Of a stretch of 64,000 bases of DNA, positions 22,894 to 34,937 are shown in pieces. Positions within the stretch are counted from its first letter, which is position 1. Every line of letters starts with the position of its first letter. The stretch is from Cichorium intybus (lineage: Eukaryota > Streptophyta > Magnoliopsida > Asterales > Asteraceae). Position numbers and translations under genes: made by a program. The notes beneath the pieces were generated by a model. The model saw only the letters and a program-made list of their open reading frames with translations. It ran no database searches and was not told the origin of the DNA. The stretch covers positions 54,179,004-54,243,003 of the forward strand of contig CM042012.1 in the NCBI GenBank assembly GCA_023525715.1, in the 5' to 3' direction.

Positions 22894-23214
22894 ATGCTGT
22901 TTTCAGTAATCAAAAAAACCGAGCAAAATCGCAAGGTAGTTGAGAACTTTCAGAAGAAACTTCGAAATGACCATAACATGAAAAACCAACTCTATGGGGA
23001 TCCAGATACGAGGCCTCGCTTTATGAATTTCGTTGAAGCCAAAGCAGCAATCCATGATAGTAACGTCAACACCACAATAATTCTAGATCTTCTGCAGGAT
23101 GTGGATCAAATGTTAAAAGATGAAATAGACGGACACATGAAGAAACTGAAGAATATCGACTACGAACCTCGCCTAGAGGAATCTATTCCTGACCAAGTCT
23201 CTTCATCTTTCTAG
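22894..23214 (+). CDS. Hypothetical 106-aa protein, probably Helitron-captured
   Basis: Intact single-exon ORF starting MLFSVIKKTEQNRKVVENFQ, hydrophilic and lysine-rich, with helix-forming stretches (KVVENFQKKL; LLQDVDQMLKDEIDGHMKKL). There is no signal peptide, membrane segment or family I recognise. A good TATA box, a ~95-nt leader and a codon-like composition support a real gene. It lies about 350 bp before the Helitron 3' end, so capture by the Helitron is likely. AATGAAA-like sequence near 23365 could serve for polyadenylation. Confidence 0.55.
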   Translation: MLFSVIKKTEQNRKVVENFQKKLRNDHNMKNQLYGDPDTRPRFMNFVEAKAAIHDSNVNTTIILDLLQDVDQMLKDEIDGHMKKLKNIDYEPRLEESIPDQVSSSF

Positions 23215-23540
23215 ATCCCTACTAAAGACATCTTACATATGGTTAGTTGTTAGTCAATAGAAGTGGTCTGTCTATATCTATGGAAAACCTTTTGTTTGTT
23301 TTTTTTGGTACTTCATCTGTTTTGTTTTCTCTTTCAATCGCTTATGTAACCCTTAATCATTATCAATGAAAGTTAACTGTGACGCTTTATTCCAAATCTG
23401 TATCTCTTTACTTCGTGTTAAACCTCTCATAATATTAACAGAAAACTTCAAAAAGCTTCATAATCTTTAAAAAACCGTATAATGACAAAATATTTTTCGA
23501 GTACAACACTAACAAATAAGGACCCACTTGCAAGAAAAAA

Positions 23541-23567
23541 CCCGTGCAAAGCACGGGCTTCTGCTAG
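23541..23567 (+). other. Helitron 3' terminus
   Basis: 7-bp stem CCCGTGC/GCACGGG with AAA loop, then CTTCTG and terminal CTAG; the next base is T as expected for insertion at AT. Confidence 0.85.
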
Positions 23568-24404
23568 TTAATTTAATATTAAACTTGTCTCTTTATTACC
23601 GCATTAGTAAAAATATGAAATCTCATCCTTTATCAAAAATCGAAACTCGACGACGGTGTGAAGGTTTTAAATTGAAATCATTACATGCATTAAATGCGTT
23701 GTGCACTTGTTTTTGCAACTCGAGGACGACATGTCCAATGTGCAGTGAACTGCGCTGACATGATTGGTGACATTCAAAGATGCAGGTACCTGATTACCTT
23801 TCCATTTCCTACCATACCAAAAAAGAACTTTCTTTTGCATTTCGTATCAGTTGTAAAAATTAGTTATAAAAAAATGAAACATTGAATTTTAATGCAACCA
23901 TGAATGTTTCTCCCCCAAAATTGGTTGCTCCCCTGGCTTATTCCACAAAGTGACACGTATTAACTATATCTTCATAAAACAATAGAATATCTACTTTACA
24001 ACCGAATACTTCATCGATCACGAATGGTTATATTCATGCGTTTTGATATTTAAAAAAAAAGTATTAGCATAATTATAAGATATTTGTTGATAACAAATAT
24101 TAACCAAATATGTCGGTTTTATTATATGGATAAAAAATTTTCAAACGTTGAAGAAGGAATATTAATAAACAAGTGTAAATTATATCATATTAAAATTTGA
24201 ATAACGTACATAGCATATGAATAACCTAATAAAGATATTACATGATAATATTTGAATAAGATATTACATGATTGATGAATGATGGTTGATGATGATGATT
24301 GATGATAATGATGATCACAAAACTTAAAAAGACAAAAGGATTTTATATTTTTTATAATTTTCATATCTTTCCTTAAAAATTTAAAAAAATCCAAAAAGAT
24401 TAGG
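23568..24404. other. CACTA internal DNA and left flank of the satellite
   Basis: No gene. 24085-24190 is the left arm of an imperfect inverted repeat with 48290-48400. From 24270 the sequence becomes GAT-rich, leading into the array. Confidence 0.5.
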
Positions 24405-27400
24405 GTTTATTAGGGTTTATTAGGGTTTTCTAGATTTCATATGATGGATAAGGGTTTATTAGGGTTGATGATGATGTTAAGGATGATGATGAATGAATGA
24501 TAATGATGATTGATGATGATGATGATGATTGATGATGATGATGAATGCCTGGTTAGTGTTTAATAGGGTTTATTAGGGTTTTCTAGTTTTCATATGATGG
24601 ATTAGGGTTTGTTAGGGTTGATGATGATGTTGAGGATGATGATGAATGAATGATAATGATGATTGATGATGATGCTGATTGATGATGATGATGATTGCAT
24701 GGTTAGGGTTTACTAGGGTTTATTAGGGTTTTCTAGTTTTCATATGATGGATTAGGGTTTGTTAGGGTTTATTAGGGTTGATGATGATGTTGAGGATGAT
24801 GATGATGAATAAATGATAATGATGATTGATGTTGATGATGATTGATGATGATGATGAATGCATGGTTAGGGTTTACTAGGGTTTATTAGGGTTTTCTAGT
24901 TTTCATATGATGGATTAGGGTTGATGATGATGTTGAGGATGATGATGATGAATGAATGATAATGATGATCGATGTTGATGATGATGATGAATGCATGGTT
25001 AGGGTTTACTAGGGTTTATTAGGGTTTTCTAGTTTTCATATGATGGATTAGGGTTTATTAGGGTTGATGATGATGTTGAGGATGATGATGAATAAATGAT
25101 AATGATGATTGATGATGATGATGATTGATGATGATGATGAATGCATGGTTACGGTTTACTAGGGTTTTTAGGGTTTTCTAGTTTTCATATGATGTACTAG
25201 GTTTTATTAGGGTTGATGATGATGTTGAGGATGATGATAAATGAATGATAATGATGATTGATGATGATGATGATTGATGATGATGATGAATGCATGGTTA
25301 GTGTTTACTAGGCTTCATTAGGGTTTTCTAGTTTTCATATGATGGATTAGGGTTTATTAGGGTTGATGATGATGTTGAGGATGATGATGAATGAATGATA
25401 ATGATGATTGATGATGACAATGATTGATGATGATGATGAATGCATGGTTAGGGTTTACTAGGGTTTATTAGGGTTTTCTAGTTTTCATATGATGGATTAG
25501 GGTTTGTTAGGGTTTATTAGGTTGATGATGATGTTAAGGATGATGATGATGAATGAATGATAATGATGATTGATGTTGATGATGATTGATGACGATGATG
25601 AATGCATGGTTAGGGTTTACTAGGGTTTATTAGGGTTTTCTAGTTCTCATATGATGGATTAGGGTTTATTAGGGTTGATGATGATGTTGAGGATGATGAT
25701 AAATGAATGATAATGATGATTGATGATGATGATGATGATTGATGATGATGATGAATGCATGGTTAGGGTTTATTAGGGTTTTCTAGTTTTCATATGATGG
25801 ATTAGGGTTTGTTAGGGTTTATTAGGGTTGATGATGATCTTGAGGATGATGATGATGAATGAATGATAATTATGATTGATGTTGATGATGATTGATGATG
25901 ATGATGATGATGAATGCATGGTTAGGGTTTACATGTTTTATTAGGGTTTTCTAGTTTTCATATGATGGATTAGGGTTTATTAGGGTTGATGATGATGTTG
26001 AGGATGATGATGAATGAATGATAATGATGATTGATGATGATGATGATTGATGATGATGATGAATGCATGGTTAGGGTTTATTAGGGTTTTCTAGTTTTCA
26101 TATAATGGATTAGGGTTTGTTAGGGTTTATTAGGGTTGATGATGATGTTGAGGATGATGATGATGAATGAATGATAATGATGATTGATGTTGATGATGAT
26201 TGATGAGGATAATGAATGCATGGTTAGGGTTTACTAGGGATTATTAGGGTTTTCTATTTTTCATATGATGGATTAGGGTTTGTTAGGGTTTATTAGGGTT
26301 GATGATGATGTTGAGGATGATGATAAATGAATGATAATGATGATTGATGATGATGATGATTGGTGATGATGATGAATGCATGGTTAGGGTTTACTAGGGT
26401 TTATTAGGGTTTTCTACTTTTCATATGATGGATTAGGGTTTATTAGGGTTGATGATGATGTTAAGGATGATGATGAATGAATGATAATGATGATTGATGA
26501 TGATAATGATGATTGACGATGATGATGAATGCATGGTTAGTGTTTAATAGGGTTTATTAGGGTTTTCTAGTTTTCATATGATGGATTACGGTTTGTTAGG
26601 GTTGATGATGATGTTGAGGATGATGATGAATGAATGATAATGATGATTGATGATGATGCTGATTGATGATGATGATGATTGCATGGTTAGGGTTTACTAG
26701 GGTTTATTAGGGTTTTCTAGTTTTCATATGATGGATTAGGGTTTATTAGGGTTGATGATGATTTTGAGGATGATGATGATGAATAAATGATAATGATGAT
26801 TGATGTTGATGATGATTGATGATGATGATGAATGCATGGTTAGGGTTTACTAGGGTTTATTAGGGTTTTCTAGTTTTCATATGATGGATTAGGGTTGATG
26901 ATGATGTTGAGGATGATGATGATGAATGAATGATAATGATGATCGATGTTGATGATGATGATGAATGCATGGTTAGGGTTTACTAGGGTTTATTAGGGTT
27001 TTCTAGTTTTCATATGATGGATTAGGGTTTATTAGGGTTGATGATGATGTTGAGGATGATGATGAATAAATGATAATGATGATTGATGATGATGATGATT
27101 GATGATGATGATGAATGCATGGTTACGGTTTACTAGGGTTTTTAGGGTTTTCTAGTTATCATATGATGTACTAGGTTTTATTAGGGTTGATGATGATGTT
27201 GAGGATGATGATAAATGAATGATAATGATGATTGATGATGATGATGATTGATGATGATGATGAATGCATGGTTAGTGTTTACTAGGCTTCATTAGGGTTT
27301 TCTAGTTTTCATATGATGGATTAGGGTTTATTAGGGTTGATGATGATGTTGAGGATGATGATGAATGAATGATAATGATGATTGATGATGACAATGATTG

Positions 27401-30400
27401 ATGATGATGATGAATGCATGGTTAGGGTTTACTAGGGTTTATTAGGGTTTTCTAGTTTTCATATGATGGATTAGGGTTTGTTAGGGTTTATTAGGTTGAT
27501 GATGACGTTAAGATGATGATGATGAATGAATGATAATGATGATTGATGTTGATGATGATTGATGACGATGATGAATGCATGGTTAGGGTTTACTAGGGTT
27601 TATTAGGGTTTTCTAGTTTTCATATGATGGATTAGGGTTTATTAGGGTTGATGATGATGTTGAGGATGATGATGAATGAATGATAATGATGATTGATGAT
27701 GATGATGATGATTGATGATGATGATGAATGCATGGTTAGGGTTTATTAGGGTTTTCTAGTTTTCATATGATGGATTAGGGTTTGTTAGGATTTATTAGGG
27801 TTGATGATGATCTTGAGGATGATGATGATGAATGAATGATAATTATGATTGATGTTGATGATGATTGATGATGATGATGATGAATGCATGGTTAGGGTTT
27901 ACATGGTTTATTAGGGTTTTCTAGTTTTCATATGATGGATTAGGGTTTATTAGGGTTGATGATGATGTTGAGGATGATGATGAATGAATGATAATGATGA
28001 TTGATGATGATGATGATTGATGATGATGATGAATGCATGGTTAGGGTTTATTAGGGTTTTCTAGTTTTCATATAATGGATTAGGGTTTGTTAGGGTTTAT
28101 TAGGGTTAATGATGATGTTGAGGATGATGATGATGAATGAATGATAATGATGATTGATGTTGATGATGATTGATGAGGATAATGAATGCATGGTTAGGGT
28201 TTACTAGGGATTATTAGGGTTTTTTAATTTTCATATGATGGATTAGGGTTTGTTAGGGTTTATTAGGGTTGATGATGATGTTGAGGATGATGATAAATGA
28301 ATGATAATGATGATTGATGATGATGATGATTGGTGATGATGATGAATGCATGGTTAGGGTTTACTAGGGTTTATTAGGGTTTTCTACTTTTCATATGATG
28401 GATTAGGGTTTATTAGGGTTGATGATGATGTTGAGGATGATGATGAATGAATGATAATTATGATTGATGATGATGATGATTGATGATGATGATGAATGCA
28501 TGGTTAGGGTTTACTAGGGTTTATTAGGGTTTTCTAGTTTTCATATGATGGATTAGGGGTTTTTAGGGTTTATTAGGGTTGATGATGATGTTGAGGATGA
28601 TGATGATGAATGAATGAAAATGATGATTGATGTTGATGATGATTAATGATGATGATGAAAGCATGGTTAGGGTTTACTAGGGTTTATTAGGGTTTTCTAG
28701 TTTTCATATGATGGATTAGGGTTTATTAGGGTTGATGATGATGTTGAGGATGATGATGATTGAATGATAATGATGATTGATGATGATGATGATGATTGAT
28801 GATGATGATGAATGCATGGTTAGGTTTTACTAGGGTTTATTAGGGTTTTCTAGTTTTCATATGATGGATTAGGGTTTGTTAGGGTTTATTAGGGTTGATG
28901 ATGATATTGAGGATGATGATGATGAATGAATGATAATGATAATTGATGTTGATGATGATTGATCATTATGATAAATGCAAGGTTAGGGTTTATCAGGGTT
29001 TTCTAGTTTTCGTATGATGGATTAGGGTTTATTAGGGTTGATGATGATGTTGAGGATGATGATGATGAATGAATGATAATGATGATTGATGATGATGATG
29101 ATTGATGATGATGATGAATGCATGGTTAGGGTTTACTAGGGTTTATTAGGGTTTTCTAGTTTTCATATGATGGATTAGGGTTTATTAGGGTTGATGATGA
29201 TGTTGAGGATGATGATGAATGAATGATAATGATGATTGATGATGATGATGATTGATGATGATGATGAATGCATGGTTAGGGTTTATTAGGGTTTTCTAGT
29301 TTTCATATAATGGATTAGGGTTTGTTAGGGTTTATTAGGGTTGATGATGATGTTGAGGATGATGATGATGAATGAATGATAATGATGATTGATGTTGATG
29401 ATGATTGATGATGATGATGAATGCATGGTTAGGGTTTACTAGGGATTATTTGGGTTTTCTATTTTTCATATGATGGATTAGGGTTTGTTAGGGTTTATTA
29501 GGGTGGATGATGATGTTGAGGATGATGATAAATGAATGATAATGATGATTGATGATGATGATGATGATTGGTGATGATGATGAATGCATGGTTAGGGTTT
29601 ACTAGGGTTTATTAGGGTTTTCTACTTTTCATATGATGGATTAGGGTTTATTAGGGTTGATGATGATGTTGAGGATGATGATGAATGAATGATAATGATG
29701 ATTGATGATGATGATGATTGATGATGATGATGAATGCATGGTTAGGGTTTACTAGGGTTTATTAGGGTTTTCTAGTTTTCATATGATGAATTAGGGTTTG
29801 TTAGGGTTTATTAGGGTTGATGATGATGTTGAGGATGATAATGATGAATGAATGATAATGATGATTGATGTTGATGATGATTAATGATGATGATGAAAGC
29901 ATGGTTAGGGTTTACTAGGGTTTATTAGGGTTTTCTAGTTTTCATATGATGGATTAGGGTTTATTAGGGTTGATGATGATGTTGAGGATGATGATGAATG
30001 AATGATAATGATGATTGATGATGATGATGATGATTGATGATGATGATGAATGCATGGTTAGGTTTTACTAGGGTTTATTAGGGTTTTCTAGTTTTCATAT
30101 GATGGATTAGGATTTGTTAGGATTTATTAGGGTTGATGATGATCTTGAGGATGATGATGATGATGAATGATAATGATGATTGATGTTGATGATGATTGAT
30201 GATTATGATGAATGCATGGTTAGGGTTTATCAGGGTTTTCTAGTTTTCGTATGATGGATTAGGGTTTATTAGGGTTGATGATGATGTTGAGGATGATGAT
30301 GATGAATGAATGATAATGATGATTGATGATGATGATGATTGATGATGATGATGAATGCATGGTTAGGGTTTACTAGGGTTTATTAGGGTTTTCTAGTTTT

Positions 30401-33400
30401 CATATGATGGATTAGGGTTTATTAGGGTTGATGATGATGTTGAGGATGATGATGAATGAATGATAATGATGATTGATGTTGATGATGATTGATGATGATG
30501 ATGAATGCATGGTTAGGGTTTACTAGTGTTTATTAGGGTTTTCTAGTTTTCATATGATGGATTATTGTTTATTAGGGTTGATGATGATGTTGAGGATGAT
30601 AATGAATGAATGATAATGTTGATTGATGATGATGATGATTGATGATGATGATGAATGCATGGTTAGGGTTTACTAGGATTTATTAGGGTGTTCTAGTTTT
30701 CATATGATGGATTAGGGTTTATTAGGGTTGATGATGATGTTGAGGATGATGATGAATGAATGATAATGATGATTGATGATGATGATGATTGATGATGATG
30801 ATGAATGCATGGTTTGGGTTTACTATGGTTTATTAGGGGTTTCTAGTTTTCATATAAAGGATTAGGGTTTGTTAGGGTTTATTAGGGTTGATGATGATGT
30901 TGAGGATGATGATGATGAATGAATGACAATGATGATTGATGTTGATGATGATTGATGATGATGATGATTGCATGGTTAGGGTTTACTAGGGTTTATTAGG
31001 GTTTTCTAGTTTTCATATGATGGATTAGGGTTTGTTAGGGTTGATGATGTTGTTGAGGATGATGATGATGAATGAATGATAATGATGATTGATGTTGATA
31101 ATGATTGATGATGATGATAAATGCATGGTTAGGGTTTATTAGGGTTTTCTAGTTTTCATATGATGGATTAGGGTTTATTAGGGTTAATGATGATGTTGAG
31201 GATGATGGTGATGAATGAATGATAATGATGATTGATGTTGATGATGATTGATGATGATGAATGCATGGTTAGGGTTTACTAGGGTTTATTAGGGTTTTTT
31301 AATTTTCATATGATGGATTAGGGTTTATTAGGGTTGATGATGATGTTGAGGATGATGATGAATGAATGATAATGATGATTGATGATGATGATGATTGATG
31401 ATGATGATGAATGCATGGTTAGGGTTTACTAGGGTTTATTAGGGTTTTCTAGTTTTCATATGATGGATAAGGGTTTATTAGGGTTGATGATGATGTTGAG
31501 GATGATGATGAATGTATGATAATGATGATTGATGATGATGATGAATGCATGGTTAGGGTTTATTAGGGTTTTCTAGTTTTCATTGATGGATTAGGGTTTG
31601 TTAGGGTTTATTAGGGTTGATGATGATGATGATGAATGAATGATAATGATGATTGATGTTGATGATGATTGATGATGATGATGATGATGATGAATGCATG
31701 GTTAGGGTTTACTAGGGTTTTCTAGTTTTCATATGATGGATTAGGGTTTATTAGGGTTGGTGATGATGTGGATGATGATGATGAATGAATGATAATGATG
31801 ATTGATGATGATGATGATGATTGATGATGATGATGAATGCATGGTTTGGGATTACTAGGGTTTATTAGGGTTTTCTAGTTTTCATATGATGGATTAGGGT
31901 TTGTTAGGGTTTATTAGGGTTGATGATGATGTTGAGGATGATGATGATGAATGAATGATAATGATGATTGATGTTGATGATGATTGATGATGATGATGAA
32001 TGCATGGTTAGGGTTTACTAGGGTTTATTAGGGTATCTAGTTTTCATATGATGGATTAGGGTTTATTAGGGTTGATGATGATGTTGAGGATGATGATGAT
32101 GAATGAATGATAATGATGATTGATGATGATGATGAATGCATGGTTAGGGTTTACTAGGGTTTATTAGGGTTTTCTAGTTTTCATATGATGGATTAGGGTT
32201 TATTAGGGTTGATGATGATGTTGAGGATGATGATGAATGAATGATAATGATGATTGATGATGATGATGAATGCATGGTTAGGGTTTACTAGGGTTTATTA
32301 GGATTTTCTAGTTTTCATATGATGGATTAGGGTTTGTTAGGGTTTATTAGGGTTGATGATGATGTTGAGGATGATGATGATGAATGAATGATAATGATGA
32401 TTGATGTTGATGATGATTGATGATGATGATGAATGCATGGTTAGGGTTTACTAGGGTTTATTAGGGTTTTCTAGTTTTCATATGATGGATTAGGCTTTTT
32501 AGGGTTTATTAGGGTTGATGATGTTGTTGAGGATGATCATGATGAATGAATGATAATGATGATTGATGTTGATGATGATGATTGATGATGATGATGAATG
32601 AATGGTTAGGGTTTACTAGGGTTTATTAGGGTTTTCTAGTTTTCATATGATGGATTAGGGTTTATTAGGGTTGATGATGATGTTGAGGATGATGATGAAT
32701 GAATGATAATGATGATTGATGATGATGATGATTGATGATGATGATGAATGCATGGTTAGGGTTTATTAGGGTTTTCTAGTTTTCATATAATGGATTAGGG
32801 TTTGTTAGGGTTTATTAGGGTTGATGATGATGTTGAGGATGATGATGATGAATGAATGATAATGATGATTGATGTTGATGATGATTGATGATGATGATGA
32901 ATGCATGGTTAGGGTTTACTAGGGATTATTAGGGTTTTCTATTTTTCATATGATGGATTAGGGTTTGTTAGGGTTTATTAGGGTGGATGATGATGTTGAG
33001 GATGATGATAAATGAATGATAATGATGATTGATGATGATGATGATTGGTGATGATGATGAATGCATGGTTAGGGTTTACTAGGGTTTATTAGGGTTTTCT
33101 ACTTTTCATATGATGGATTAGGGTTTATTAGGGTTGATGATGATGTTGAGGATGATGATGAATGAATGATAATGATGATTGATGATGATGATGATTGATG
33201 ATGATGATGAATGCATGGTTAGGGTTTACTAGGGTTTATTAGGGTTTTCTAGTTTTCATATGATGGATTAGGGTTTGTTTGGGTTTATTAGGGTTGATGA
33301 TGATGTTGAGGATGATGATGATGAATGAATGATAATGATGATTGATGTTGATGATGATTAATGATGATGATGAAAGCATGGTTAGGGTTTATTAGGGTTT

Positions 33401-34937
33401 TCTAGTTTTCATATGATGGATTAGGGTTTATTAGGGTTGATGATGATGTTGAGGATGATGATGAATGAATGATAATGATGATTGATGATGATGATGATGA
33501 TTGATGATGATGATGAATGCATGGTTAGGTTTTACTAGGGTTTATTAGGGTTTTCTAGTTTTCATATGATGGATTAGGGTTTGTTATGGTTTATTACGGT
33601 TGATGATGATCTTGAGGATGATGATGATGAATGAATGATAATGATGATTGATGTTGATGATGATTGATGATTATGATGAATGCATGGTTAGGGTTTATCA
33701 GGGTTTTCTAGTTTTCGTATGATGGATTAGGGTTTATTAGGGTTGATGATGATGTTGAGGATGATGATGATGAATGAATGATAATGATGATTGATGATGA
33801 TGATGATTGATGATGATGATGAATGCATGGTTAGGGTTTACTAGGGTTTATTAGGGTTTTGTAGTTTTCATATGATGGATTAGGGTTTATTAGGGTTGAT
33901 GATGATGTTGAGGATGATGATGAATGAATGATAATGATGATTGATGTTGATGATGATTGATGATGATGATGAATGCATGGTTAGGGTTTACTAGTGTTTA
34001 TTAGGGTTTTCTAGTTTTCATATGATTTATTATTGTTTATTAGGGTTGATGATGATGTTGAGGATGATAATGAATGAATGATAATGATGATTGATGATGA
34101 TGATGATTGATGATGATGATGAATGCATGGTTAGGGTTTACTAGGATTTATTAGGGTGTTCTAGTTTTCATATGATGGATTAGGGTTTATTAGGGTTGAT
34201 GATGATGTTGAGGATGATGATGAATGAATGATAATGATGATTGATGATGATGATGATTGATGATGATGATGAATGCATGGTTAGGGTTTACTATGGTTTA
34301 TTAGGGTTTTCTAGTTTTCATATAAAGGATTAGGGTTTGTTAGGGTTTATTAGGGTTGATGATGATGTTGAGGATGATGATGATGAATGAATGATAATGA
34401 TGATTGATGTTGATGATGATTGATGATGATGATGATTGCATGGTTAGGGTTTACTAGGGTTTATTAGGGTTTTCTAGTTTTCATATGATGGATTAGGGTT
34501 TGTTAGGGTTTATTAGGGTTGATGATGTTGTTGAGGATGATGATGATGAATGAATGATAATGATGATTGATGTTGATGATGATTGATGATGATGATAAAT
34601 GCATGGTTAGGGTTTATTAGGGTTTTCTAGTTTTCATATGATGGATTAGGGTTTATTAGGGTTGATGATGATGTTGAGGATGATGGTGATGAATGAATGA
34701 TAATGATGATTGATGTTGATGATGATTGATGATGATGAATGCATGGTTAGGGTTTACTAGGGTTTATTAGGGTTTTTTAATTTTCATATGATGGATTAGG
34801 GTTTATTAGGGTTGATGATGATGTTGAGGATGATGATGAATGAATGATAATGATGATTGATGATGATGATGATTGATGATGATGATGAATGCGTGGTTAG
34901 GGTTTACTAGGGTTTATTAGGGTTTTCTAGTTTTCAT
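24405..34937. repeat. Telo-box satellite array, left block
   Basis: About 70 tandem monomers of roughly 149-162 bp. Each has a telomere-like half (TTAGGGTTTACTAGGGTTTA then TTAGGGTTTTCTAG, CATATGATGGATTAGGG) and a GAT-rich half (GATGATGATGTTGAGG, AATGAATGATAATGATG), joined by AATGCATGG. There are 3-5 TTAGGGTTT (telo-box, AAACCCTAA on the other strand) or close variants per monomer. It is not a true (TTTAGGG)n telomere tract. Higher-order repeats of ~1.97 kb (24.48-26.45 and 26.45-28.4 kb) and ~3.48 kb (29.2-31.4 and 32.7-34.9 kb) are visible. Confidence 0.95.

Larger units (their letters stand above)
7767..23567 (+). mobile_element. Helitron carrying nested insertions (5' end approximate)
   Basis: The 3' end has a GC-rich hairpin (CCCGTGC-AAA-GCACGGG, 23541-23557), six bases, then CTAG before T (23564-23568), the classic Helitron terminus. 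A plausible 5' end is the TCTATTTTTTAATAATAC at 7767, although the base before it is G rather than the usual A. After subtracting the solo LTR and the Athila element (with duplications) about 1.95 kb remains. It includes the 106-aa gene candidate but no Rep/helicase, so the element is non-autonomous. Confidence 0.55.

Noticed and set aside
24405..34937. Interstitial telomere tract
   Set aside because: The TTAGGGTTTA units are 10-bp phased, interrupted, and alternate with GAT-rich DNA in ~150-bp monomers; there is no run of TTTAGGG.
24405..34937. CRISPR-like repeat-spacer array
   Set aside because: Plant nuclear DNA; the whole monomer repeats, with no unique spacers and no cas genes.
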